The translations under genes and the position numbers were made by a program. Positions 46,303-58,985 of a DNA stretch of 64,000 nt are shown one piece after another (the stretch's first letter is position 1; each line of letters starts with the position of its first letter). The stretch spans positions 78,380,292 to 78,444,291 of the forward strand of contig NW_023604861.1 in the NCBI RefSeq assembly GCF_014898055.3, read 5' to 3'. The DNA is from Talpa occidentalis. Taxonomy: Eukaryota; Chordata; Mammalia; Eulipotyphla; Talpidae. The notes below the pieces were generated by a model, which worked only from the letters and a program-made list of their open reading frames with translations, did no database searches and had not been told where the DNA came from.

Positions 46303-46459
46303 ACAGGTTTGCAAACAATTCCACAGTAGGTACTGAGCACAAAAAATACAAATACAGGTACTCAGTACTTTCTACAGGTTTGCAAAAACAATTTCTACAG
46401 TTTTACTGAAGCACAAAAAATACAAATACAGGTACTCAATACTACAGGTCTGCAGACTC
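46303..46459 (-). repeat. 2.2 copies of a ~70-bp tandem repeat in the ERV leader
   Basis: Units begin at 46303, 46374 and (partial) 46444 with 'acaggt(t/c)tgca' and share 'gcacaaaaaatacaaataca' plus ggtactca. They lie just downstream of the primer binding site in virus sense, where retroviral leaders carry packaging signals. Function is not shown. Confidence 0.8.
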
Positions 46460-46531
46460 AAACTTCACCACTCACCTGTGCGCTTTAATGGCTCCCTTCA
46501 GCCGTTTGGTGGTTGGGGTCTGTGCTAGCCG

Positions 46532-46549
46532 ATCCCGGACGAGCCCCCA
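46532..46549 (-). other. ERV primer binding site, tRNA-Pro type
   Basis: On the minus strand the 18 bases TGGGGGCTCGTCCGGGAT lie two bases after the CA end of the 5' LTR. This is the classic proline-tRNA primer site of gammaretroviruses and many class I ERVs. It is uncorrupted. Confidence 0.95.
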
Positions 46550-46551
46550 AA

Positions 46552-47007
46552 TGTTGTGCCCAAGATCAGCAGACTCGGCGAGCATAGCCTCCAGAATCCA
46601 AAGACAGCTGATGCAAACGCAAAAGGGAGTTTATTACGGGCTCGAGACCGGGCCCTCGACACGCACCGATGCAACGGCAGAGGTCGAGAGCCCCGAACAG
46701 AGGAAGCAGGGGTATCTTATTGGGTCGCGAGTGACGCGAACTTTGCAAGAAGCTGGCAATTACTCCATTGGCTACTACAAAGGCATTTTGGCGCGCGCGG
46801 TTAGTTTCAAACTGATTGGACAGTTAGAGATGCTGTCCCATTTATGGATAGGACTGCCCTCATTGGTGGCTGGGGTGGTCTGCTTTTTCGTCACCAAGTG
46901 GAGTGAGGGTTGTGACTGCTGAAACTATCTCCGGAATGCGGCTGGACAAGGACTAACATAGCAAGGTGGAGGATATACAAAATGGCGAAACCTCGGCTAA
47001 GCTTGTT
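46552..47007 (-). repeat. 5' LTR of the ERV, truncated by the assembly gap
   Basis: This matches 40934-41395 over its whole visible length. I find one-base indels at 'cctccagaatcc', 'ttactccattgg' and 'gcttgtt', and no substitution. The contig stops about five bases before the expected 'ccaca' end, so the right target-site duplication is not seen. The 144-codon plus frame (46488-46922) is an antisense chance frame inside the LTR. Confidence 0.93.
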
Positions 47008-47107
47008 NNNNNNNNNNNNNNNNNNNNNNNNNNNNNNNNNNNNNNNNNNNNNNNNNNNNNNNNNNNNNNNNNNNNNNNNNNNNNNNNNNNNNNNNNNNNN
47101 NNNNNNN
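47008..47107. other. Assembly gap, 100 N
   Basis: Exactly 100 N, a size commonly used for joins of unknown length. The left contig stops inside the ERV LTR; the right contig begins in the middle of an MLT1-like repeat already present at 25579. Frames spanning the Ns are meaningless. Confidence 0.99.
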
Positions 47108-47330
47108 GGGCTGAAGCTTCCATAATGGCTCACACACCTGACCATTGGCTGGAGGCCTCAGTTTCTTATCATATGGACCTCTCCCTATGACTACCAGACA
47201 GTCCTCAGGGTATGCCAGCCAGACTTCCCCAGAGTGATCCAAGAGAAAGCAAGAAGGAAGCCTCATTGCCTTTTATATCATCCTAAGAGTCAGGCTACTT
47301 CAATCCACCACATTCCATTCAACGGTTCAT
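47108..47330 (+). mobile_element. MLT1-like LTR, 3' half (copy 2)
   Basis: Counterpart of 25579-25800. The 5' half is absent because the contig starts here. Confidence 0.45.
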
Positions 47331-48734
47331 TCAAGAGAATAGGAATTAGTTTCCATCTGGTGAAGATGCGCATCAAGGTATTTATCAACATATTTTAAAA
47401 CCACCTTATTGATGATTGTAATCTTCACTACAATGAAATGTTTATTTCTCATTTGTCTTGTAAGATTGCATTGCCTTTCACTGACACTGATGATGGCACC
47501 ACACTACTTCTATCCAGGAGCTGCAGCTACTTTTATGACCTTCTGCTTGCAGAAGAATACAAGAGGCACTGCTTGCAGGGATTCTTCTTAGGTTAAGCCT
47601 TAACCTAAGTTCTTTATTTTAATAACAGCAGCCATTTGAGTCTAGTTTCTAGTGATGGAGGATGTCAGATAATTTTGTGACCAGTTTCCTTTGTTTTAGA
47701 AAAAAAATCTTAAGAATGAGTTAGTTGTCTGAAAGTGGAGCGGCTTCCTAGCCCGCCATCCTCCTGCACTGTGTAAGGAAGAGGTGGAACCTCCTTTCCA
47801 GGGACTCTATGATCCTTTCTGCCAGGTGACCTTCATCAGGGCTACATGAATGCATTAAGATTTGTGTCTTCATAGGAATAAATCAGAGATGGCACAGGGC
47901 TAGAGCCTGGGTAAGATTAGCCTTCCAGGTTGTCCTTAGGAAGGGCTGGCTCTGGATATATGTCTATATATGTAGATCCCAAAGTGGGATATTTTGGGAC
48001 CCTTCTTACACATAATTAGAAATTTAGAGGTGATAAAAGATAAATAATCCAAACCCTGATGAACCTCTAAGTGCCAGACAGCTGTAGTAATTGGCATTTT
48101 TCCCCTTGATGTTCTAGAGGTAGTCTCATTGTTCTTCTGCCCCATCTCTCCTTTTCTTTGAGAAGTCACTGCTGACTTCTTTAAAGGGTTTCATGCTGAA
48201 GGGAATGTACAGGACAGACTTCAAGAGAAGGCAATGACCCTTATTTGACCCTTATTTGAGGCAACTTAGGAAATCTGGTACAGTCCTTACCAGGCCCACC
48301 CCATTGCTGAAAGCATCCAGTAACCTCTGAGCTTGCTAGCCTGATTTATTTGGCAAGTAAAACCCATTCAGTGGTACTTGTATCTTCTCAGAGTGTAACT
48401 TTCCCCTATCAAAGAGTTAAAGATGAAAAACTATTTGGGTGTACTAGATTCAGAAAATATTCTGCAATTGAACAGTGAGTAGATTAGCATTATTAAGCAG
48501 GTGCAACAGCAACAAAAATTCAGGATGAGGCAGGCAGCAGATTAACTGGCTGAATATGATTGCCCCCTTAGAGCTACTCTTCATGCCCTTGCTCCATGCT
48601 GTTTTGAGCATCATGAAGCCTTCCCTATTCGGGGTATCACAGTGAGCTCCTGTGTACCCTAGGTTTCTAGTTAGACTTGGCTTTGGGAGGCTGCGGCAGA
48701 GAATCAGAGGCAGGAGGAGAATGAGGTCACCGCA

Positions 48735-48767
48735 GCTCTTCTATGCATAAATAAATAAATCTTAAAG
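48735..48767 (+). mobile_element. SINE tail fragment (copy 2)
   Basis: Counterpart of 27208-27240, one A shorter. Confidence 0.5.
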
Positions 48768-48979
48768 AAAATTTACTGGTAGCAAATTCTCCATCCCACC
48801 TGTGGGGCTCATGAGCTAATGCCTGCTCTGTGGCTTCCATATTCCATATTCCGTATTCCATGTCTGATGGATTCACTTCTCTCTTTGGAAAGTTGGAAAC
48901 TAGAAGAAATATTCAGTTCATCATTATCCGTGTGATAAAACCACTAGAATAGTCATTGGATTTTGCTTATCACTTCTTT

Positions 48980-49324
48980 AAAACATAATTTTTTTATTTT
49001 AGAGTAATTTTAGATTTACAGAAGAATTGCAAATAAGGGTATAGAGCTCCACATGCCCTTTAACCAGCTCTCTTAGGTAAGGTGTTAGTCTTACATAATC
49101 ATGGCAATTTCCCAAAACTAAGAAATTAACCTTGATATAGTACTGTTACTTAAACTCGATTTCATTTGGATTTTATCAGTTTTTCCCGCTAATATCTTTT
49201 TTTTTCCCTGACGCAGGATATAATCCAGAACATCATGATGCATTTAGTTGTATGTTTCCTCTGTCTCCTCCATTCTGTGACAGTTTCCTGGATTTTTCTT
49301 ACTGTCCATGACCTCAACAGTTTG
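48980..49324. mobile_element. Old L1-like 3'-UTR fragment (copy 2)
   Basis: Counterpart of 27455-27800, with a one-base loss at 'gagctccacatg'. Confidence 0.35.
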
Positions 49325-50299
49325 CTTATCACTTGAAACTAGCTGTAAACTCATGATTGCAGTTAGGACACCAAATATAATCTTACCTTCCTATCCAGGA
49401 CTATAGCTGTTGTCATTCTGTGAGTTCCCCTCAGGACACCTCAGGGCCTCTACCTGCATCCACTTTCTACCTCACACATCTTTATAAGGAATAATGTTGA
49501 GTGTGTTGTGATTTACAGTGAAAATTGAATGATTTTGAGGACATGCTTCTTACTTGCTATCAGTTCCTGTGCCTTTCATTAGCTCTCTAATCTGGAGAAA
49601 TAAAAATATCACTTTTAGGAAACAGAATCCATTTATTTTTTCCCAATGGCTTCCCCTTTGAAGCCAATATATAAACTCCCTTAGATGACAGTCACTTGTA
49701 ATAATTTTGAATAACATCCTTGAACCTAAACTCCCATAAAACCTGGCCTGCTGGTTGGTCTTTCTTGGGTTTTCATTGTTGCATGTTATCACTTTAACGG
49801 TAATATTCTTTCTTACAAAGCTTTTAAGCATTACTCTGTGAAAGGTGTTAGAAAGGTGAAAATGATAATTAAATCTTATCTCAAGTGTAATTTTATGATT
49901 ACATAGCACTATTCCCTAGAAGTATGCTTTTGAAATTGTTGTGGACCCACAAATTCCTCTTGTGTATCACTGTAGAGAAAGTGCTAAAATGGGGCTTTGT
50001 TGTCCAATTATTTTTATATCAGTATCTGAATGGATTCTCAATCTAAGCAGTCACTTGCTTCTCATTCATGTGACTAAATAAAAAAGCATGACTTCAACAA
50101 ACATGTTAGGTGATTGTAAAGCACCAGAGCTAAGGCATTAGGCCTAGAGGAGTAAATCTCCTGATGATACTAACCTCTGTGAATTGGTGCATCTTAAGAT
50201 CTTCAGATCTTAGATATTAAGGAAGTTTAAAAGCCTTTATTTTGAATACTTCAATTATTTGGTGGAAGGGTATCTTCAATTATATTCATTCATTTATTT

Positions 50300-50563
50300 A
50301 ATTTTAAAAAAGATTTATTTATACAAGAACTGGGGTACAGCCCAGATGTGCAGGAGGGTGAGAGGATTCACCAGAGACAGAGTGGGGAACAGAACAGTCA
50401 GACTGACTGAAATACACTGCTGAGGGGAGCAGTGGGAGAGACAGGAGAGGTCTGCCGCACCATGTGGGTATCTCTCTGGCCGGCCAGGATCAAACCCGCA
50501 CTGCAGAGGCTGCAGACAGCTTCACAGCACTGCACTCAACCTGCTGCACCACCAGGGAGGCCT
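50300..50563 (-). mobile_element. tRNA-derived SINE, reverse (copy 2)
   Basis: Counterpart of 28776-29040. The same target duplications are present, and one T of the tail is missing. Confidence 0.88.
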
Positions 50564-50946
50564 GATATTCATTCATTTATTCATACAGAGCACTGACCAT
50601 GTGTAAGACATTATGTCAGTTTCTTAGAATATCAAGATGACTGTGACTGGATTCCAGTCATTCCAAGAGGGCAATTTAATGTGGCATCTGGTGTGAGGGA
50701 AGGAAGCAAGAAGTACCCTTGGAGCACATGGGGACTGGGAATGATAGTAGGAATAGGGGGATACCAGTGGTTTAGTTTCTGAGAACAATCCCCTTCAGAA
50801 CTTAGGACTTCCAATGTGAATACCACTTTAAATAAAATTCTGGGGAAATTCAGTGCTGTGTAGTGAGAAGAGGGAAAACTAGAGGATGAGCTGCAAAGTG
50901 GAAAAAGTAATTTAGGAGGCAGTTACAATAGTCTAGACAAGTAAAT

Positions 50947-51488
50947 ATGAATAGAGATAAGAGGGAACATTTCATAATTAAAAAGAGATCAACCCATTAT
51001 GAACACATACCCAAATTTCATGTATCCAATCACAAAGCCTCCAAAGACATGAAGCAGAATCCACAAGGAGAAATAGTTGCATCCTTAATTACGTTTGAAC
51101 ACTATACTCTTGGTATTGATAAAGTATATAGGAAAATCAATAAATCTATAGAAAACTTGAATAACACCATAAAAATTGATATAACAAAAGAATATACGTT
51201 GTTATCAAGTATATATGGACATTAACCAAGATATGTTGGGCTATAAAATGAGTCTCAACTGAGTCACAATAATGTGAAAGGACTGAAATAGAGTATAATC
51301 TTTGGCTACAATAAAATTAGAAAAAAAAAACTATTAACAGAACTATCTGGATCATCTGCAAATATTTAGAATTTTAACACACTTCTAGTAAGTTGTGTTT
51401 GAAGGAAAAAGTTCACAAGGGCCATTTGAAAATATTTTTGATTAAATGGTTGAAATGAAAACACAATATGCTACCATTTGTACTGTTA
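50947..51488 (+). mobile_element. L1 ORF2 fragment, sense (copy 2)
   Basis: Counterpart of 29424-29965. The 92-codon relic frame is identical. Confidence 0.6.
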
Positions 51489-53635
51489 CTTCTAGTGCCT
51501 TGGTTCAAGTGTCTATTTTCATTGCAATATCATACTGTTTTGATTTCTATAGCTTTGTAGTTTGAAGTCTAGTAGTGGAGTAGCTCTATTTGGGGTTTTC
51601 GTGGTTCCATATAAATTTCAGTAATGTTTGTTCTCTTTCTTTGACAAATGCCATTGAAACATCGATAGGGAGTGTTTTGAATCTGCATAATGCTTTGGTA
51701 TGATGCCCAATTTGACAATGTTAATTCTCCCTAGCATGAACAGGACTATCTTTCCGTTTCTCTGTGTCTTCTATTCCTTTTAACAATGTCTTAGAGTTTT
51801 TGTTGTACAGGTTTTATGCTTTCTTTGTTAAGATTATTCTTAGGTATTTCATTATTTTTATGCCATCAGGCCTGTTTCCTGATTTCTTCTTCCTTTTATT
51901 TATTGTTTGCAGGTAGGGACACAACACATTTTTGTATATTGGTTTTATAGCTTACCACTTCACTGTATTCATTTATTGTTTTGAGTAGTTTTTTTTTTTT
52001 CAGTGCTTTCTCTGTGGTTCTCTATGTATATTATCATGTTACCCTCAAGTGGTTTTACTTCTTTTCCAATTTGGATTTCATTTATATCCTTCTCTAATCG
52101 CTCTACCTAGGGCTTCCAAAGCTTTATTAAATAGAGGTGATGAAAGTGGATATCCTTCTCTTGAACCTAATCTTAGAGTGAAAGCTTTCAGTTTCACAGT
52201 TTAGTAGAATGTCAGCTGTGGGCTTGTTATATATGGTCTTTATTACATTGAGGTAAGTTACTTACACTCCCATTCTATAGAGATTTTTTTATTTTCAAAT
52301 GGATATTGGATCATGCCAAGTGCTTTCTCTGGATCTATTGATGTGATCATATAACTTTTCTTTTATTGATGGGATGAATTACATTGATAAGTTGTATCAT
52401 ACTTGCATCCCTGGAATAATCCTACTTCATCATGATGTATCATACTTTTACTCTATTGTTGAATTTGATTTGTTAAGATTTTGTTGAGGATTTTCACATG
52501 TATGTTCATCAGGGGAATTGATATACAATTTTATTTTTTTGTGGTTTTCTTGTCTGCTTTTGATTTCAAAATAATGATGTTCTTATAAAATGTGGAAGCA
52601 TTCCCTCTTCTTCAGTTTTATGGAAGAGTTTGAGAAGAATAAGTCTTAATTAAGTCTCAGAAGGTATGGTAGAACTTACTAGTGAAACTGATCCTGGGCT
52701 TTTGTTTTTTGAGAGAGTTTTGATTATAGTTTTAATTTCCTTGCTTGGACTTTATTCATGTTTTCTCTTTTTCTCTTGATTTAATTTTTTGTATGCTTTT
52801 AAAATATTGTCCATTTCTTCTAGGTTATGCAATTTATTGTTATAAAGATATTCATAGTAGACTCTTATGATCCTTGTATTTCTGAGATGTCAGTTGTAAC
52901 TTCTCTTTTGTTTCTAATTCTACCTATTAGAATTTTCTCCCTTTATTTCTTTGTGGGCATAACTAGAAGTTTGTCTATTTTATTTATCTTTCCAGAGAAC
53001 AAGATTTTGGGCCTCCCCTGGTGGCGCAGCAGTTGAGCGCTGGGCTGTGAAGCTGCCCACAGCCTCTGCAGCGCCGGTTCGATCTCCGGCCACAGGTGAG
53101 GGTCCCACATGGTGCGACAGACCTCTCCTGCCGTGCCCCTGCTCCCCTCAGCAGTGTATTTTGTCAGTCTGCCTGTTCTGTTCCCTGCTCCGGCTCTGTG
53201 GATTCTCTAACCCTCCCATGCTTCTGACTGTTCCCAGTGCTTGTATAAATAAATAAATAAATCTTAAAAAAAAAAAAAAAAAGAACAAGCTTCCGGTTTC
53301 ATTGATCTTTTTGAACTGTCTTTTAGATTTCTTTTTTGTTTATTTCTGCTGTTTTTTTCTTCCTTCTAGTGATTTTTTGCTTTTATTCTTCTTTTTCTAG
53401 TTCCTTAAGGTTTGAAGCTAGGTTACTTATTTGAAATCTTTCTTGTTTCTTCATATAATTCTGTATTGCTATGTACTTCCCTCCTAGTATTACTTTTTCT
53501 GAATCCCATAGGTTCTTGTAACTCTTGTCTTCATTTTCATTTGTCTCCAGGCATTTTAATTTCTGCTTTGATTTCCTTGTTTACCCAAGTTATTCAGTAG
53601 TACATGCTTTCATCTTCATATATTTGAGGTTTTCC
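51489..53635 (-). mobile_element. L1 ORF2 segment, antisense (copy 2)
   Basis: Counterpart of 29966-32110, interrupted by the SINE at 53009-53282. One extra T occurs near 52762. Confidence 0.65.
53009..53282 (+). mobile_element. tRNA-derived SINE (copy 2)
   Basis: Counterpart of 31480-31757. One G is missing in 'ctctgtggattc' and the A-run is two bases longer. Confidence 0.92.
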
Positions 53636-53642
53636 CTGCTTT

Positions 53643-55213
53643 AAAAAACATACCATTTGGAATTGTATCAAAACCCATGAAATACTAAGTAAAAATATTA
53701 AGAAAATATGTGTAAGGTTTATATACTAAAAATGAAAAAAACATTTGAAGAAATGCTGGAGAAATTAAAGAATATCAGAAAAATTAGTTTCGTTAGATGT
53801 GAGTTTTCCTCACATTAATCTATAGATTTAATGCAGTCAAATCCCAATATGCTTTTTGAAAAATAGAAAATGGCACAGTCTTTCTGAAATTTATAAGAAA
53901 ATTCCTAAGAAATTCAAGGTAATTTTGAAACAAACTCTCTGATATGAAGATTGGCCATAAGGACACAGTAATCAATATGATGTAGTTTGGGCATAAGAAT
54001 AGAGATGTGGACACATTTCATATAATGAAACACAACAGCACTTCTAAAAATAGATCAACCTATATGTGATCAATTGATGTTTGATAAATTTCTAAGAAAT
54101 GTTAATGGTAGAGCAAATATTTTCACGTGGAAAAATATTCACCATACCTCACATCATATAAAAAAAATTAACAGCATATGGGCCATAAACTTTTTAAAAG
54201 CTCAATCATGAAAGTCTTAGAAGAAAATAGAAAATATTTTCCAATTCATTATTAGGCAAAAATTTCTATGAACAAAAAGCTCTATGAACAAAAATAGGAA
54301 ATATGTTAAATGTGGATTTCATCAGAATTGAACTTTGCTTTGTTTATTTTATTGAGGTAATATTGGTTTACAGTAGTGTAGATTATTTATGGCAAAACTA
54401 TTTTTTTGAATGATCTATTAAAAAAATAAAAGATAAGTCATACCAAGGAGAAAACAGTCAAAATATATACGTTTGGTAAAGTGTTTTTATATAGAATATG
54501 TAAAAACTGTTACCATTCAATAACAAAAGCGCAAATGATTGAAGAAATGGATATTTGAACAGACTCTTTCAAAAAAAGATGTGTGAATGACTGATAGGAA
54601 CATGAAAAGACATCTAGCATCATTATTCATCAGGGAAATGTGAATCCAAGGTGACATTCCAGGGCAGAGCCACAGCAGAGATTAAAATTAAAAAGACTTA
54701 CTATACTAAGTCCTGCTGAGTTGTAGAGCAATCAGTAGAACTATTTGGGAAAAAGATTTTACCATGACCTATAAAACTAAATATATCATTGTGTTATGAA
54801 CCACAAATTCTAATTACAGCTATTTACCAAGAGATGGAACTTTGTCCATATAGACATTTCTACAGAAATCTTCGTGGTTTTTTTATTTATAATATTCTAA
54901 AACTGGTAACAACTCATATGTCCATCAACTGATGAGTGGGTAAATAGTGAAATATCCATACAACATAATACTACTCAGCGATAGAGGACAGAACTACTAA
55001 TGTATGCCAAAAAATCAGGTAATATATCTCTCAAATCTGTTGATAGGCTTAGATTATGAAAGGTAGAAAAATTTTGCTATTGAATTTTATTTTAAAAATT
55101 TAATATATAGGTTGCTCTCCTGTTTGCATGTGAATGTGCAGGTGCCTCTCTTTTTCTTTCTCCTTTTTCTAATAAACCTGTCCTTTTAAAATGTAAAAAA
55201 AATATGAAGATAT
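53643..55213 (+). mobile_element. L1 ORF2 3' part, sense (copy 2)
   Basis: Counterpart of 32118-33690, with single-base losses at 'gctggagaaa' and in the A-run near 55010. Confidence 0.6.
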
Positions 55214-58200
55214 AGTGTCTATTTGGGTATAAGTTAGGGTATGGATTAGACTGCTGTCATAAAGGCACAACTTGACAATGGAATAGATAGGTGTAAATTT
55301 CTTTTAACCATCTGAAAGCAGAGAAGTGGTAGTGACTGATTCTACCATCCTAAATACATGACTTCCATTTTTATTTTTAAAGTGACTCCTCCTATTCCTG
55401 CCATCAAATTTGTACCCTTGTCAATATGAAGGACAAAGAGAGATGTCAGCACTACTTCAATTGAGAGTGTGAGCTAGCGGTTGCACATAATACTTCCTTT
55501 CACATTATGTTGTTCAGTGCTTGATTGTAGGGGCACACCCATTGCAAAGGAGCCTAGAAAAATTAACCTTTATTCAGAAGTTGATGTGTCCAGCTTTAAT
55601 AGGGTATTCTATTATTGAAGGAAGATAGTAGATATTGGGGTACATCTAGTCATGTCTCCCACAATTGTGAAGTTTGGAGTAACATGAAGACAGGAGAGGG
55701 GAATTTTTGTCAGGAACCTTTATTGATTCTATAGACGGAAAGATTTGAAGACAAAAGTGCTTTAAGATTTGGTTTACCAAAGGTTGGCTTCTGGGTTAAT
55801 GTGACAGAGGCTGGAAAAAGGTTGGAAACTTAGGTGTGAGATTGTCCTAGTTGCTTAGGTAGGAGTATGTAGGTGGTCATGGAAATAGTGAGAGAGGGAT
55901 GAATCTGATGAAAGTGATAAATAGTGAATGGTAAGTCTTGAGGACAGGTCAGATTTGGGAGTTTTGGAGATGATTCAAGGTTTTAAGTTTGTGAAAGTGA
56001 AGAGAGACAGTTACACTACTCCAAACAGGAAGGTTGGTAGCAAAAACACTTTCTTGGAAATGACAGTTAATTTACTAGGCAGGGTTTTTGCAATTGCTCT
56101 TGATCGTAGTTTGGGTGTGGGACAAAAAACAGGTTGGTGTTTGGTCTGTCCTTTAGCCCCTGGGATGACTCTAAACTTTCTTTCTGTCTTTCTCTTTCTT
56201 TTTTTTCTTCATAAACATGCTTATAAAACACTGTGGAAGCCTGGGACCTGGAGAGTTGTGAGATGTGAGGGAGAGTGAGAGTCACATAGCATGCCCATCG
56301 ACTGGGCACAGAGACGTCATTGCTCTTCATTTTGTTAATTTTAGAAAATATGCAGAATGGATTAGCCTACCAAATACTGGCAGTAAATAAAGTGGTAATG
56401 TTGATACCTAGTATTTGCTCAGATATCATCAAGCTGTGAACCCAGTGGTTCATAATGATAGTGTTCTCCAATTTTTTTTTTGCTAGAAATTTACTTTCTC
56501 TTATTTTTGAAATAAGTCAAAGCAAACTACATATCAAAAACATTTTTTTCTTAGTAATATCCAAGCAACATTCCTCAAACTGAATTACTGCTTTGAAAAA
56601 AAATCATCTGGATAATTCTTACAAATTCTTTGTGTTTCTAAATGTTGAAAAAAGTATGAGAAATTGCTTTTAAGCAACTAGGTATTTTCAAAAGAACAGA
56701 ATGAACTCAATTTGTGATTGGCTAGTAAAGAAATAATGTATAGGTTGCTTAAATGTGGTCTTTACTTGTATTTTTTACCTCTAAATTGCTTCGCAAGTGA
56801 TGTGAAGACTAGGAGTCCAGTTTTCAGAGGAATGACTGTCCAAAGAATTTCTGTGAGTATTTTTTGGCAGAAAGAGATTGTGCAGGGAGATTTCTTTCAT
56901 TTTCTTTGCTAGTCAGGAATTATTGGAACATTTTGGTCTTTGTGGCGGTTCATCATTTGAGGTTGGCTTGACATTTCTTTGTCCAGTTTCTAAACAATCC
57001 ATTTAAAAAGGTAAGTCATTCTAGAGTGGAAGGTGCATTGTCTTCTGTTATGAAATGTTCTCTTTTGCTTTAGAAGACATTCTTTACTTCCCTTTTCTTT
57101 GAATGATTTTCTTTGAATGGTAGGTGGGGAATATTCCTAAAGAACTTCAGTGGTCAGTTGATCCTGTCTGAGTCAAGAGATCATTTTACATGAAAATCCT
57201 ATTTAGGAAGATTGTAAGTAGGGGTCAGTGATTTCTCAGTCAGGGCTGATTAAAAAAATCTATTTACAATGCAGGCAGAGATGAAAGGTCTGCTATATAA
57301 AGGCATAAATATCTTTCTAAATTCAGTGGCTGTTCCCTTTTTTAATTTATTTTTCCTTTTCAAAATAGTCATAGGTGTCAGAGAACATATTGGGCTAATG
57401 GCCTGGAAAAATTCATTATAAAATTATTTTGAATTACTCAGGAAAAACACAGAGCCCGAAAATAATTGCCGTCTTTCTCCGCCACCCCCCTTCCCTTGAA
57501 TTCCTACAATTTTTGTCCATTCTCAAATTTGGAGTATTAATAAAAGGCTTCAAACTTGCTTTTCCTAGCCACAGTGAAGACTGAGGCCACTGATTTTAGA
57601 TAAGTTAGTTGGCTTCCCATGTCCAAGGCAAAAAGCAGCAAGAAGAATTGAATACATTCCTATTATGAATAGTAGTAGTTTGGCTGTAAGGACATTTGAA
57701 GTGGTAGTTTAAAAGTGGTAGTTTAATGGTAACATGGGTCCACTAAAATATTATTGTGTAACTACAGCTGGGTGCAGAATTGGACTCTTAAAAGAATGTA
57801 TTTTTTGCCTCTCATTCTAAATTAGGAAATGACTACAATATATCGTTCCTACAGGTATTCTATATCTCAGAAGAGTGGGACCACATTTAGCTTAAACCAT
57901 GAACTCCCTTTAGAGTGAATGTATATGTGTGTGTGCATGCCTCTCAGCCACAGTAATGCAAAAAAAAAAAAAAAGAAAAAGAAAAAAATCCAAGAGCTGA
58001 GTGACTGTTTGTCATTGAATTTTCAGGTATTGGTTAGATAATTTATAAATAAGGTTAGGGGACCATTTTGATCTGTATCTCCAAATGAGAAGGACAGATA
58101 GCCCACTGATGGCAGCTGAAGGTCATCAGTTCATCTGTGACATTGTGTTGAACTGGCAGGAACCAACAAAGTGATGCCCAGCTTATTCCATCAGCTGTAT

Positions 58201-58327
58201 GTGGATGTGGATATTTTTTCATTCCCTGTCAATCCCAGCAAAGGTCCGTGGCCATATGAGGGGTTGTGCACCGGACTCACATGTTGTTGGGGAGATTGAT
58301 AGCACACTGCCCCACCTGTATTGGTGT
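55214..58327. other. Non-coding stretch (copy 2)
   Basis: Counterpart of 33691-36802. No gene is seen. Confidence 0.4.
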
Positions 58328-58342
58328 GAGGCACATATTCTT

Positions 58343-58985
58343 TTTTTTTTCACATTTTATTTAAATTTTATTTTTTATATTCCGCATACAATTACAACCC
58401 CCTTATTTTGACCCCAAGCCCTCCTTTCCCTGCCCCCCCACCACCCATAGTGTGTCTCTGGTTCATAGTTGTTTGTTGATTTGGATATTTTCTTTCTTAT
58501 AGTTATTCTTTTTCCTGGTCCCTTATTTAAGTTTTCTAGATTCCTGCTATGAGTGAGACCATCCGGTATTTTTCTTTTTCTTTCTGGCTTATTTTACTGA
58601 GTGTGATCCCTTCTAGCTCCATCCATGTTGCTGCAAATTGCATGTGTTTATCTTTTTTGAAATATTCCATGGTGTATATGGACCACATCTTCTTGATCCA
58701 GTCATCTATTTTTGGGCACTTGGGTTGTTTCCAAAGCTTAGCTATTGTAAATAGTGCTGCTATAAACATAGGGGTGCAGGTGCTCAAAAATGGGCAGAAG
58801 AGCTAAAAAGAAACTTTTCTGAAGAGGAAATGCAAATGGCCAACAGGCATATGAAAAAATGTTCAACATCACTTGTAATCAGGGAAATGCAAATCAAAAC
58901 TACCATGAGATACCATCTTACACCAGTGAGAATGCACATTAAAAAAACTAGCAACAACAAATGTTGGCGAGGTTGTGGAGAAAAA
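58343..58985 (-). mobile_element. Young L1 with inverted 5' part (copy 2)
   Basis: Counterpart of 36818-37460. It has the same inversion junction and the same 15-bp target duplication, so both copies carry the same insertion event. Confidence 0.9.

Larger units (their letters stand above)
40934..47007 (-). mobile_element. Class I (gammaretrovirus-like) endogenous retrovirus, non-autonomous, minus strand
   Basis: The order on the minus strand is 5' LTR (46552-47007, cut by the gap), primer binding site, leader with repeats, AT-rich interior, decayed gag/protease/env scraps, polypurine tract and 3' LTR (40934-41395). The internal region is about 5.1 kb, shorter than an autonomous gammaretroviral interior, with no frame longer than about 115 codons. 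Reverse transcriptase and integrase are not recognisable and most of env is missing. The LTRs look identical apart from three one-base indels. Left flank is 'gcgtcctacc'; the right flank is lost in the gap. It probably moved using proteins supplied by a related intact virus. Confidence 0.9.

Noticed and set aside
46303..46459. CRISPR-like repeat arrangement
   Set aside because: The units are contiguous ~70-bp tandem repeats without unique spacers, inside a retroviral leader in mammalian DNA.
46488..46922. 144-codon plus-strand ORF, one of the longest in the window
   Set aside because: It lies antisense inside the ERV 5' LTR and leader; the 3' LTR gives a differently framed product because of one-base indels. 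It is not a gene.
46891..47266. ORFs spanning the N gap
   Set aside because: They are artefacts of translating Ns between two unrelated contig ends.
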